A DNA stretch of 64,000 nucleotides from Enterocloster bolteae (GCF_002234575.2 NZ_CP022464.2:5456001-5520000); one strand, 5' to 3'. Positions 44,984 to 53,183 are shown, numbered from the stretch's first letter. Notes: a model not told the origin generated them from the letters alone. Made by a program: numbers and translations.

Positions 44984-45817
44984 ATGAGCCAAGCTATCCA
45001 AAAACGTATCGCATATATTGGCGCAGGCCAGATGTGCGAAGCAATTTTTAGTGGTCTTATCAGTTCCGGAGCCATTTTACCGGAGCATATCCTGTTGTAT
45101 GATGTAAATGAATCACGGCTTACAGACCTGCAAACCCGTTACCGCACAAACATCCTCACGCCTTCCGCCCATTCCTATGAAGATTTGGTATCATGGGCAG
45201 ATATTGTGTTTTTGTCGGTACGCCCCCAGGATGCCAGAGAAACACTCTCTAAAGCAGGCATGCTCTTCCGGCCGGAGCAGACTGTAATTTCAATCATGGG
45301 CGGGGTAAAACTCTCCTTTTTAGAAGAGTATATCAAAAACGCGGCAGTGGTACGGGTGATGCCCAATACACCTATGCTGGTAATGGAAGGTGCCGCGGGT
45401 ATTGCCCTGGGCGCCCGCTGTACTTCCCAAACAGAGGAGTTGGTAACCTCAATTTTTAATGTAATCGGAAGCAGCTATGTATTGCCTGAATCACTAATCG
45501 ATCCATTGACCGGAATCAGCGGGTGCGGTCCTGCATTTGCATATCTCTTTATTGAATCCCTGGCTGACGGCGGTGTGGAGATGGGACTCAGCCGTGACGT
45601 AGCACTGAACCTGGCAGCCCAGTGTCTCATTGGAGCCGGTAAAATGGTACTAAAGACAAATACACATCCCGGTATTCTCAAAGACCGGGTATGTTCCCCC
45701 GGAGGCGGCACAATAGCCGGCGTACATACCCTGGAAGAAGGAAAATTCCGCGGCGTTGTGATGGATGCAGTGGTAGAAAGCATCCGGCGGATGCAGAATG
45801 TGGGGGATAAAGCTTAA
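44984..45817 (+). CDS. proC: Pyrroline-5-carboxylate reductase
   Basis: 277 residues with GGAGG ten bases before the ATG. Rossmann start RIAYIGAGQMCEAIFSGLISSG, then VVRVMPNTPMLVMEGAAGIALG, and the signature LTGISGCGPAFAYLFIESLADGGVEMGLSRDVALNLAAQ...GILKDRVCSPGGGTIAGVHTLEEGKFRG. Catalyses the last step of proline synthesis in the cytoplasm. Monocistronic, followed by the DnaA-box cluster. Confidence 0.95.
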   Translation: MSQAIQKRIAYIGAGQMCEAIFSGLISSGAILPEHILLYDVNESRLTDLQTRYRTNILTPSAHSYEDLVSWADIVFLSVRPQDARETLSKAGMLFRPEQTVISIMGGVKLSFLEEYIKNAAVVRVMPNTPMLVMEGAAGIALGARCTSQTEELVTSIFNVIGSSYVLPESLIDPLTGISGCGPAFAYLFIESLADGGVEMGLSRDVALNLAAQCLIGAGKMVLKTNTHPGILKDRVCSPGGGTIAGVHTLEEGKFRGVVMDAVVESIRRMQNVGDKA

Positions 45818-45838
45818 GAGCAGGACCTCCCTCCTATT

Positions 45839-45958
45839 TTATCCACAATCATTCTTCCTTCAATTCAGTTATACACAACACCAGACCTGGTATTTTCAGA
45901 CGATTTATATGAAATATCTAGTGTTTTCGGTGGATAATGTGGATAACTTTGTGGATAT
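45839..45958. promoter_or_regulatory. Cluster of DnaA boxes
   Basis: Three perfect TTATNCACA boxes: TTATCCACA at 45839-45847 (+), TTATACACA at 45869-45877 (+) and TGTGGATAA at 45938-45946 (-). One-mismatch boxes are at 45929-45937 and 45950-45958, and a two-mismatch copy at 45983-45991. The last three of the main group are tightly packed on one strand. No dnaA, dnaN or rpmH is near, so this is more like a DnaA-titrating or regulatory cluster than oriC (inference). Confidence 0.6.
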
Positions 45959-46010
45959 CCTGTTAATCTTCTGTTGATGCCATGTGGATGTTCTTTTGCC
46001 CGCACGCTAA

Positions 46011-46046
46011 GAGGGCCGTACACCTTGGGTTGGGTGTACGGCCCTC
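46011..46046. terminator. Strong hairpin between proC and the XRE gene
   Basis: Perfect 14-bp stem GAGGGCCGTACACC/GGTGTACGGCCCTC with an 8-nt loop, only 4 bp from the XRE stop; likely ends transcripts from both sides although T-runs are weak. Confidence 0.65.
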
Positions 46047-46050
46047 CTTC

Positions 46051-46284
46051 TTATTCCAGCAAATCCTCATAAGAGGTTCCCAAAGCTGCTTTAATGGCTT
46101 TCAGCTGAGAAACCTTTATATGCTGCGTCCCTTTTTCAATTTTCACCAATGCCTCTCTTGTAATGTCTGCCCCCATCAGCTGCAGGATACGGACCAGATC
46201 CGTCTGGCCGATGTCAGATTCCAGCCTGATTCTGCGTATGTTGGCGCCAACATTGGTTCCTTTATCATTTTTTATCACATCCAT
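46051..46284 (-). CDS. Small XRE-family regulator, copy 1
   Basis: 77 residues from ATG 46284 (GGGGGAAGGG upstream). One HTH domain: NVGANIRRIRLESDIGQTDLVRILQLMGADITREALVKIEKGTQHIKVSQLKAIKAALGTSYEDLLE. It is clearly paralogous to the XRE protein at 47184-47429 (shared TREALVKIE-G-QHIKVSQLKAIK). Divergent from the 132-residue gene across a pair of GGAC-N8-GTCC sites. Probably a repressor of both genes. Confidence 0.85.
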   Translation of the reverse strand: MDVIKNDKGTNVGANIRRIRLESDIGQTDLVRILQLMGADITREALVKIEKGTQHIKVSQLKAIKAALGTSYEDLLE

Positions 46285-46330
46285 TACCCTTCCCCCGTAC
46301 GCATGATTCCATTCCATGAACTCACTACAT

Positions 46331-46401
46331 GAACCCATTTCAGTCCATTTCACCCTTCATATTATGGAGATTTTATGTTATAATGGGACCAAAACCAGTC
46401 C
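46331..46401. promoter_or_regulatory. Operator pair and promoter, XRE module 1
   Basis: GAAC-N8-GTCC (46331-46346, one mismatch) and GGAC-N8-GTCC (46386-46401) start exactly 55 bp apart. A TATAAT (46379-46384) for the rightward gene ends 1 bp before the second site. The same arrangement recurs in module 2. Confidence 0.65.
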
Positions 46402-46431
46402 ATCATTTAAAGAATTCAATGAGGTGACCCT

Positions 46432-46830
46432 ATGGAACAGTATGACTTTACAGACACCGGCAATGCCAAAGATATCTACGGATTACTGGATTGCATGTCG
46501 GAAAAGGAACTGGAAATGGCCAGGGAGGCGGTCCGAAACATCCGTGAAACCGCGCAGCTGGCCCAATTCGAGCGGTACAATGCGTGGTTCGACCACACCC
46601 TTCTCCCCATCTTCAAGGAATATGCCCAGATGACCTCTTCCCTGCTGCAGATTGAGCGGGATAACGGGACCATCGACGTCCTATTCCGCAACAGCGGCGG
46701 TCTGGACATCACAGAGAACTGTAAGGGGATGTATATGGCGCTCATGATAGCTGTACATATATTCATGGATTCAGACGCCGGAGACGCGGTTTTGGCCCTG
46801 ACCTATGACTGCTGCAGGATTGTATCATGA
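46432..46830 (+). CDS. Hypothetical protein, XRE module 1
   Basis: 132 residues with GAGGTG upstream of the ATG. Not recognised. Residues ~20-70 are strongly helical and charged (EKELEMAREAVRNIRETAQLAQFERYNAWFDHTLLPIFKEYAQMTSSLLQIERDNG). The end is mildly hydrophobic (MYMALMIAVHIFMDSDAGDAVLALTYDCC). No signal peptide. Its promoter is flanked by the XRE operator pair, so it is the probable regulated partner of XRE copy 1. Its 3' end overlaps the opposing frame at 46803 by 28 bp. Confidence 0.65.
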   Translation: MEQYDFTDTGNAKDIYGLLDCMSEKELEMAREAVRNIRETAQLAQFERYNAWFDHTLLPIFKEYAQMTSSLLQIERDNGTIDVLFRNSGGLDITENCKGMYMALMIAVHIFMDSDAGDAVLALTYDCCRIVS

Positions 46831-47183
46831 AATGATGCCAGCTCATCCGGCCGGCCGGACAGCATCCGCTCCATATCCGCCTTAAAGCACTGCACTGGAT
46901 ACTGATACCCCTCATATCCAGCCATCCGGCAGCGTTCCCGGTTCACCTCATGACAGTGGACCGGCTGGAACAGCTGCCCCTTCTTTACCAGGGCCGGGAT
47001 TTTCCACAGACAGTTGTCCATCTGGTTAAGCCCGGCCACAGAACGCCTGCCATGGGTCTTTGTGACCCGGATCCCCCCTGCCTGCTCCAGTCCTTCCAGA
47101 AAATGCTCCCGGTAATGATTCCATGCACTGCCGTCCATTCCGCACAGCACCACTGCAAAACGGTTGCCGGCATTGACCGCCGC
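46803..47183 (-). CDS. Hypothetical C-terminal extension or separate gene in frame with XRE copy 2
   Basis: After the TAG of XRE copy 2 (47186-47184) the same frame stays open for about 126 codons: AVNAGNRFAVVLCGMDGSAWNHYREHFLEGLEQAG... to ...ERMLSGRPDELASFHDTILQQS. A GTG at 47153 is the first plausible internal start but has no Shine-Dalgarno. The composition looks coding. It may be an ancestral extension cut off by a nonsense codon, a readthrough product, or a gene with a weak start. No family recognised. Confidence 0.4.
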   Translation of the reverse strand, partial: AAVNAGNRFAVVLCGMDGSAWNHYREHFLEGLEQAGGIRVTKTHGRRSVAGLNQMDNCLWKIPALVKKGQLFQPVHCHEVNRERCRMAGYEGYQYPVQCFKADMERMLSGRPDELASFHDTILQQS

Positions 47184-47429
47184 CTACTTTAACAGCTCAT
47201 CATAGGTCGTCTCCAGTATGACCTTGATGGCCTTTAGCTGGGATACTTTGATATGCTGGATGCCCCGCTCTATTTTCACCAGGGCCTCCCTGGTAAGATT
47301 TACCTCAAAGTCCCACTCTTCCAGGTCAATCTTCTGAATCAGCTCTGTCTGTCCAATCCCTTTTTCCTTTCGGATTCTGCGGATATTCATTCCTATATTC
47401 GTATTCTCATCGTTTTTAATTATATCCAT
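47184..47429 (-). CDS. Small XRE-family regulator, copy 2
   Basis: 81 residues: MDIIKNDENTNIGMNIRRIRKEKGIGQTELIQKI, then LTREALVKIERGIQHIKVSQLKAIKVILETTYDELLK. Paralogue of the 46051-46284 protein, with a four-residue longer middle. Divergent from the sigma-54 activator gene; its start is 20 bp from one of two GGAC-N8-GTCC sites. Probable repressor of itself and of the activator. Confidence 0.85.
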   Translation of the reverse strand: MDIIKNDENTNIGMNIRRIRKEKGIGQTELIQKIDLEEWDFEVNLTREALVKIERGIQHIKVSQLKAIKVILETTYDELLK

Positions 47430-47448
47430 TCTTCCACCCTGAATATCT

Positions 47449-47519
47449 GGACTGATTTTAGTCCTTTTTGCTCTTAATCTTATTCAAAATTTATGATATA
47501 ATGGGACCAGTATCAGTCC
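47449..47519. promoter_or_regulatory. Operator pair and promoter, XRE module 2
   Basis: GGAC-N8-GTCC at 47449-47464 (GGACTGATTTTAGTCC) and at 47504-47519 start exactly 55 bp apart, as in module 1. TATAAT for the activator gene lies at 47497-47502, 1 bp before the second site. Confidence 0.7.
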
Positions 47520-47538
47520 AAATGGAGGTCAACCCGCT

Positions 47539-49182
47539 ATGCCAGTTTGCTTTTTTGCCTGTGACGACACATCTGTCCTTTACTGTAATGATGACTGTCT
47601 GAAATTTTTCCGGGAGCAGGTTCCCGGGACGGAATCACCTGCGGCAGACCAAAAGGCTGCAAGCCGCTTTCCGGGATACCAGGTATTTCCTCTCGGACCA
47701 TACACCTGCTGCATGTTTACATTTTCCCGGACCGCCTCTGCCTCCGGGTTTTCCCAGGGTAATGACAGGCTGCCTGTAATATATGAATCCGTGCTCAACG
47801 AGGTGGAGGAGGGAGTTGTCATATCAGACCATGAGAACAGGGTCATATTCATCAACCGCGCGGCAGAGGCCATTGAAGGCGTGGATGCCCGGATGTCCCT
47901 GGGCAAACGCATGGAGGAGCTCTATCTCCCTGTGGGAAACGGAAAAAAGAAGAACAGCCATGCCGCTGTCCTAAACACAGGCATCGCTCCCAACGAACAT
48001 TTGAACCAATATGTTGTAAAGTCATCACACAAGATAATGAATGTGGTGGAACGCATGTATCCGGTCAATATCCATGGCCGCACCATGGCTGTGTTCTCCC
48101 TGATTAAGAACCTGCCTGTCATACAGAAGTCCATGGAACAGAGCCTGGAGCTCTATGATTATTTCAGGGAAAACACTCCCCACAACGGTACCCGCTATAC
48201 CTTCCGGAGCATTGTGGGCAGCGATATACGGTTTGTGGAGGCAATCTCGGACGCCAAGTGCGTAGCCCGGAACCAGACCACCGTGCTCATATACGGCGAG
48301 ACAGGGACCGGAAAGGAATTATTTGCCCAGAGCATTCACAACGCAAGCCCCTATCAGAACGGCCCCTTTATCTCGGTCAACTGCGCCGCCATACCTTCCA
48401 CCTTGTTGGAAAGCATGTTTTTCGGCACGGTAAAAGGCTCCTATACAGGCGCCGCCAACACCACCGGACTCTTTGAACAGGCCCGGAACGGCACTCTGTT
48501 CCTGGATGAAATCAACAGCATGGACATCTCCCTGCAGGCAAAGCTTTTAAAGGTCATAGAAAATAAAACCGTGCGGCGTATCGGAGACATGAAGGAGCGG
48601 GAAATCCGGTGCCGTATTCTCTGTGCCTTAAACGAAGCCCCCCTGGCATGTATAGAGAACGGAAAGCTGCGCCGGGACCTGTATTACCGCCTGTCCTCCT
48701 GTATTCTGTATATACCACCTCTGCGGGAACGAAAAAGTGACATTCCTCTGCTGTGCAGCTTTTTTCTCAAGCATTTCAATAAGGAATACGGCCGTCATAT
48801 CCACAGGATAGATCCTGAACTGATGGATCGTTTTCTGGAATACCCCTGGCCTGGTAATGTCCGTGAGCTCCAGCATGTGGTGGAAAGCGCATTCTCTGTC
48901 TCCCGAAAGGATATGGAGATTTTGCAGCTTGGTCATCTCTCCCACTATTACAGGGAATTTTTTACTGCCTGCAAACCGGAAGCTGTTTCCGACAGCCAGG
49001 CCGCCCCAGGCCCCGTTTCTCCCCGCAGCCTGCAGCCCCTGAAAGCCTACATGGATTCCTGTGAGAAGAATTTCCTGGCAGCGGCCCTGTGCTGCCACAG
49101 CAACAATATCACGGCAACCGCCCGCTCCCTCCAGATTACCCGGCAGGCGCTCCAGCACAAAATCAGGAAATATGGATTATAG
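47539..49182 (+). CDS. Sigma-54-dependent transcriptional activator (PAS, AAA+, Fis-type HTH)
   Basis: 547 residues, GGAGG upstream. Residues ~1-75 are an uncharacterised N-terminal part; ~80-190 a PAS domain (YESVLNEVEEGVVISDHENRVIFINRAAEAIEGVD). The AAA+ domain runs ~222-455, with Walker A GETGTGKE (253-260), the sigma-54-contacting loop GSYTGA (300-305, GAFTGA in most) and Walker B LFLDE (320-324); WPGNVREL follows. The C-terminal Fis-like HTH is NNITATARSLQITRQALQHKIRKYGL. It should read a small-molecule signal through PAS and activate RpoN promoters; the one 145 bp past its stop codon, driving a transporter/dipeptidase operon, is the obvious target. Its own expression appears controlled by XRE copy 2. 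Confidence 0.93.
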   Translation: MPVCFFACDDTSVLYCNDDCLKFFREQVPGTESPAADQKAASRFPGYQVFPLGPYTCCMFTFSRTASASGFSQGNDRLPVIYESVLNEVEEGVVISDHENRVIFINRAAEAIEGVDARMSLGKRMEELYLPVGNGKKKNSHAAVLNTGIAPNEHLNQYVVKSSHKIMNVVERMYPVNIHGRTMAVFSLIKNLPVIQKSMEQSLELYDYFRENTPHNGTRYTFRSIVGSDIRFVEAISDAKCVARNQTTVLIYGETGTGKELFAQSIHNASPYQNGPFISVNCAAIPSTLLESMFFGTVKGSYTGAANTTGLFEQARNGTLFLDEINSMDISLQAKLLKVIENKTVRRIGDMKEREIRCRILCALNEAPLACIENGKLRRDLYYRLSSCILYIPPLRERKSDIPLLCSFFLKHFNKEYGRHIHRIDPELMDRFLEYPWPGNVRELQHVVESAFSVSRKDMEILQLGHLSHYYREFFTACKPEAVSDSQAAPGPVSPRSLQPLKAYMDSCEKNFLAAALCCHSNNITATARSLQITRQALQHKIRKYGL

Positions 49183-49324
49183 CGTATAATATCCTGGCAG
49201 TGACAATTTTATTTGCGCCAAAATTATTTACAGGTCCCTCCTGATTTTCCTGTTTTATCCATATTCCGCCCCAAAAGCACCCTTTAAGCCTCATAAAAGC
49301 GTTCTTTTACCGATGTCCCTCATT

Positions 49325-49342
49325 CTGGCATATAATTTGCTT
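49325..49342 (+). promoter_or_regulatory. Sigma-54 (-24/-12) promoter of the GPH-DMT-C69 operon
   Basis: CTGGCATATAATTTGCT: GG at 49327-49328 and GC at 49339-49340 with exactly 10 nt between. Predicted start near 49352, about 87 nt before the symporter ATG. Confidence 0.78.
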
Positions 49343-49351
49343 TTAATATTA

Positions 49352-49365
49352 CTGTACATGTACAG
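49352..49365. promoter_or_regulatory. Perfect 14-bp palindrome CTGTACATGTACAG at the predicted transcription start
   Basis: It begins at the expected +1 of the sigma-54 promoter, so a bound protein would block transcription; could be a repressor site or an RNA hairpin. Confidence 0.5.
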
Positions 49366-49438
49366 AAGGGGGAACTGCGGACCTGCATCCTGCAGCCTGC
49401 ACAATTCCCGAAATTTTATAAAATAAGGGGGACTGAAA

Positions 49439-50776
49439 ATGGAAAACAAGAAACTGACCATGAGGGAAATGATCTGCTACGGTATCGGAGACATCACCGC
49501 CAACGTGTATCTTCAGTTCATCGCCCTGTTTGCCATCGTGTTCTACACCGATGTGCTGGGTATCTCCGCCACCCTGGCCGGCCTGATTTTCATGGGAAGC
49601 CGGGTCTTTGACGGCATCAACGACATTGCGGTGGGTTACATCTCTGACCGGTACGGTCACTATAAGCGCTGGATTCTATACGGCTCTATTGCCACGGCCG
49701 TGGCCTTTGTCATCATGTTCACGAATTTTCATCTGAGCACGAAAATGCAGTCTGTATACGCCCTGGCCGCTTTCTGCTTCTGGACTTTGATGTATACGTG
49801 CTACGCGATTCCTTTTAACGCCTTTGCGTCTACCATGACGCAGAATACAGAGGAACGGACTCTCCTCAATTCTATCCGCTTTGCCATTGTGGCGGTTCCG
49901 TCCCTGATTATATCCCTCGCCACGCCTTACCTGAAAAGCGGCACACAGGAAAGCAACAGCACCTATGGCAATATCGCGCTGGTATTCGCAGTCATTGCGA
50001 CCGTCTGCACCTTAATCTGCGTTGCCGGTATCGTGGAGCGTGCCAAGGCCCCCACTGCCAGACAGCGCACCTCGGGCAAAGAATATTTTAAGGCCATCCT
50101 CAAAAACCGCCAGCTCCTGGTGGTCAGCGCGGCCTTCTTCTGCAGGACACTTGGATATTATATTTACTCCTCGTCCATGGCTTATTATTTCAATTACTAC
50201 CTGGGCTCTGCCAAGCTGATGGGAATTATCCTGGGCATATCGGCTCCCATCTCCGCGGTGGCGGCTCTCTGCGTGACTCCTGTGTCCAGGTACATGGGCA
50301 AGAAAAAGGCCCTGATGGGCTGCGGCGTTATCTTTGCCCTGTCCAGCGTCATCCGTTATTTTATGCCTTTAAACACAGCCGTGGTGGCAGTCACCTGCTG
50401 GATTGGCATGTTCGTCATGAGCGCTACCCTGGCCATCTTCTTTACCATGATAGCAGACACCACCGATTACGGCATGTGGCTCACGGGCAAGAATGTAAGG
50501 GCTGTAAACTATGGTTTCTACACCTTCTGCCAGAAGATTGGAATGGCATTCTCCGGCACCATTGTAGGAATCCTGCTGGACATGGCCGGCTATGTTCCCA
50601 ATCAGCAGCAGACAGACGCCGCACTGCGGGGCATCCTCAATATATACTGCCTGATACCGGCTGCCATCTATCTCATCATGACGGCCTTCATGCTGCTATG
50701 GAAACTGGATGAAGGCAGAATGCATGAAATTGTGGCCGAGCTGGAGGTAAGGAGGCGCCTGGAAACCAATGACTAA
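49439..50776 (+). CDS. GPH-family (MFS) cation symporter
   Basis: 445 residues, GGGGG eight bases upstream. Twelve membrane helices; the start KLTMREMICYGIGDITANVYLQFIALFAIVFYTDVLGISATLAGLIFMGSRVFDGINDIAVGYISDRYGHYKRWILYG contains the GPH family motif (D-x-x-x-D...G...D). GPH symporters carry glycosides, pentosides, hexuronides or similar polar solutes with Na+ or H+. First gene of the operon. Confidence 0.88.
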   Translation: MENKKLTMREMICYGIGDITANVYLQFIALFAIVFYTDVLGISATLAGLIFMGSRVFDGINDIAVGYISDRYGHYKRWILYGSIATAVAFVIMFTNFHLSTKMQSVYALAAFCFWTLMYTCYAIPFNAFASTMTQNTEERTLLNSIRFAIVAVPSLIISLATPYLKSGTQESNSTYGNIALVFAVIATVCTLICVAGIVERAKAPTARQRTSGKEYFKAILKNRQLLVVSAAFFCRTLGYYIYSSSMAYYFNYYLGSAKLMGIILGISAPISAVAALCVTPVSRYMGKKKALMGCGVIFALSSVIRYFMPLNTAVVAVTCWIGMFVMSATLAIFFTMIADTTDYGMWLTGKNVRAVNYGFYTFCQKIGMAFSGTIVGILLDMAGYVPNQQQTDAALRGILNIYCLIPAAIYLIMTAFMLLWKLDEGRMHEIVAELEVRRRLETND

Positions 50777-51665
50777 GCAGATCCGCAAAGGATATGGAAC
50801 TGTCATCCTGGCATCGTTGGCATATGGTGTAATGCCGGTGGTATCCAAGCTATTGCTTTTGTCGGGAATGAACTCAGAGAGTGTCGTGTTTTACCGTTTT
50901 TTTCTCACATGTTTGTTCTCGGCTCTGATTCTGGCTGCTTTTAGGGGATTTAGGGCCGTGACCCTTCCACAGGCGGTTTTGCTGGCGCTCTTCGGCATAC
51001 TGGGCTTCGGTTTTACCATGCAGTTTCTGACCATCTCCTACCAGTATATTCCCATTGGACTGGCCACCGTGCTGCATTTCGCCTACCCCCTGTTCGTAAC
51101 CCTTATCATGCTGGCTGTTTATGGTGAAAAGCCAGCTCCGGCCAGGCTGTGGGGATGCGCTGCCGCCCTGGCAGGCATATGCCTGATGGTGGATCTAAAA
51201 GGCGGTTTCTCCCCGGGCGGCGTTATATATGCCCTGCTGTCCGCCGTCACCTACTCCGCCTTCGTGGTCTCCAACAAAAAGGCCTGTTATGGCAGTCTGA
51301 GTCCTATGCTCTGTCTCTTCGCGTTCAGTCTGTCAGCCAGTCTGTTTTTCGGACTGAGCTGTACTCTTACAGGCACACTGCAGGTTCCCTGCTCCCTATA
51401 CCAGTGGGGATGCCTGATGGCTGTCAGCCTTCTGTGCACGGTCTTTGCATTCTGTACCCTTATGACCGGCGTACGGATTCTGGGAGCTGCGAAAGCATCC
51501 GTCATCAACATGCTGGAGCCTGCAACCGGAGTGGTGTTTGGCGTCATACTATTTAAAGAAAAACTGTCGTTAAAAATAATGATTGGCTGTGCCTGCATAC
51601 TGGTATCCACCCTGATTACGGTCCTGGCCAGGGACAGCCGCAAAGATGGAGGCAAGAAAATATGA
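50769..51665 (+). CDS. EamA/DMT-family transporter
   Basis: 298 residues, ten helices in two EamA repeats (GTVILASLAYGVMPVVSKLLLLSGM; ILGAAKASVINMLEPATGVVFGVILFKEKLSLKIMIG). Overlaps the symporter by 8 bp and the C69 gene by 4 bp, so the three are made together. Possible exporter of the amino acid released by the dipeptidase. Confidence 0.87.
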   Translation: MTKQIRKGYGTVILASLAYGVMPVVSKLLLLSGMNSESVVFYRFFLTCLFSALILAAFRGFRAVTLPQAVLLALFGILGFGFTMQFLTISYQYIPIGLATVLHFAYPLFVTLIMLAVYGEKPAPARLWGCAAALAGICLMVDLKGGFSPGGVIYALLSAVTYSAFVVSNKKACYGSLSPMLCLFAFSLSASLFFGLSCTLTGTLQVPCSLYQWGCLMAVSLLCTVFAFCTLMTGVRILGAAKASVINMLEPATGVVFGVILFKEKLSLKIMIGCACILVSTLITVLARDSRKDGGKKI

Positions 51666-52978
51666 ATGAATTATTGTCATGTGATACCATGGTCGCCCTT
51701 GGGAACAGTACAAAGTCCGGCAATGTAATATTTGCCAAAAACAGCGACCGGCCCCTGGGGGAATCCCAGCCCCTTTGCCTGTTTGAGGCTAAGGACTACC
51801 CGGACCAGGAGCTGTTATCATGCACCTACATATCCATTCCCCAGGTGAGCCGCACCTATAAGGTTCTGGGCTCAAAGCCTTACTGGATATGGGGATTTGA
51901 ACACGGCATGAACGAGTGGGGCGTAGCCATTGGAAATGAAGCCGTGTGGTCACGTGAGGAGGAGGAACGCGAAAACGGCCTTCCGGGCATGGACCTGGTA
52001 CGCCTGGGACTGGAACGGTCCAAAACCGCATATGAGGCCCTCCACGTGATCACAGACCTTCTTAAAACCTACGGACAGGGCGGCAACGCCTCTGTGACCA
52101 TGGATTTCCGCTACCACAATTCGTTCCTGATTGCCGATACCTGTGAAGCCTGGATTCTGGACACGGTTAACAGACGCTGGGTTGCCAGACGGGTTAAAAA
52201 TGCAGAGGGCATATCCAACTGCTACAGCACGGGAGAACACTGGGATGAGGACTCCGGAGACATCCAGGAACATGCCTATGAGATGGGCTACGCGGACAGA
52301 GGACAGACCTTTGACTTTGCCAGGGCTTACGGCGCCGTAAACCTCAAACTGCGCGCAGCCTATCCCCGCTATAAAAGGCTTAACCAGCTCCTGGACAGGA
52401 AAAAAGGTATCCTGACGCCGGACTACATAGGAAGTATACTGAAGGACCATTTTGAAGGCGAAATCATTGAGCCCCGCTGGAGTCCCGCAGACGGAATCCT
52501 GGCCTCTGTCTGCATGCACAATATGGATGAATCCTCCAGCAAAACCGCTGCCGGTTCCGTGGTGGAACTGTCAAAGGATAAAACGCCTGTCTGGTGGAGC
52601 TGTATGTCCAATCCCTGTATCTCGGTTTTCCTGCCTTTTACCATGGAAACCGCCATTCCTCAGAAGGTGTCCCAGGGCAGCGCCCGGTACAGCGATGATT
52701 CCCTTTGGTGGAAATTAGAACGGCTCTCCTATGAGCTGGAAGAGGACTATCCCCGCAACACCGCCCTCTGGAATCCTGTAAAGGAAAGGCTGCAGGAGTA
52801 CATCTGTTCCCTGGCGGAAAAAGGGCTGGACGACAGCCTTCTCTGTGAGATGGCTTCCAGGCTGGAAGAAGCAGCGGATGAAATGTATCTTGTGCTGCGT
52901 GACGCCAATGCCTCCAGCAGCCAGCCCCAGAGAAAGGCAGCGCTGAAAGCAGCACGCACCATGGCCGGCATTATATAA
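51662..52978 (+). CDS. C69-family dipeptidase (secernin-like Ntn hydrolase)
   Basis: 438 residues. After a short leader the start is LLSCDTMVALGNSTKSGNVIFAKNSDRP, in which Cys7 is the expected N-terminal nucleophile after processing and NSDRP is the family's substrate-site motif. WGFEHGMNEWGVAIGNEAVW and FLIADTCEAWILDTVNRRWVARRV also match C69/secernins. Cytoplasmic, no signal peptide. Hydrolyses dipeptides (PepD-like) or a related amide. It is the only enzyme in the sigma-54 operon, implying that the imported compound is its substrate. Confidence 0.87.
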   Translation: MNELLSCDTMVALGNSTKSGNVIFAKNSDRPLGESQPLCLFEAKDYPDQELLSCTYISIPQVSRTYKVLGSKPYWIWGFEHGMNEWGVAIGNEAVWSREEEERENGLPGMDLVRLGLERSKTAYEALHVITDLLKTYGQGGNASVTMDFRYHNSFLIADTCEAWILDTVNRRWVARRVKNAEGISNCYSTGEHWDEDSGDIQEHAYEMGYADRGQTFDFARAYGAVNLKLRAAYPRYKRLNQLLDRKKGILTPDYIGSILKDHFEGEIIEPRWSPADGILASVCMHNMDESSSKTAAGSVVELSKDKTPVWWSCMSNPCISVFLPFTMETAIPQKVSQGSARYSDDSLWWKLERLSYELEEDYPRNTALWNPVKERLQEYICSLAEKGLDDSLLCEMASRLEEAADEMYLVLRDANASSSQPQRKAALKAARTMAGII

Positions 52979-53085
52979 CCGCCGCCTCTGCCGTATAACC
53001 GCCTATAGGGCGCATCTTCCGGGAAATCAGTTTACAAGAGACTATACGCAGACCGTGGGCTGCTGACAAAAGATGACAAAAAAAT

Positions 53086-53130
53086 AACAGGCCGGGTCTC
53101 CGCACCAAAGGGTGCGGTCCCCAGCCTGTT
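53086..53130. terminator. Bidirectional terminator between the C69 and cell-wall protein genes
   Basis: AACAGGC, GGG and CCGCACC pair with GGTGCGG, CCC and GCCTGTT around a short loop, with A-rich sequence on the left and TTCTTATCTT on the right. Confidence 0.85.
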
Positions 53131-53183
53131 TTCTTATCTTATCATTCTGTTGGGTTTTCCGTTTCCAGGCGTCCTCATCCTGC

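Noticed and set aside
45839..45958. Chromosomal origin of replication
   Set aside because: DnaA boxes are present but dnaA, dnaN, rpmH and an AT-rich unwinding region are not; a titration or regulatory cluster is more likely.
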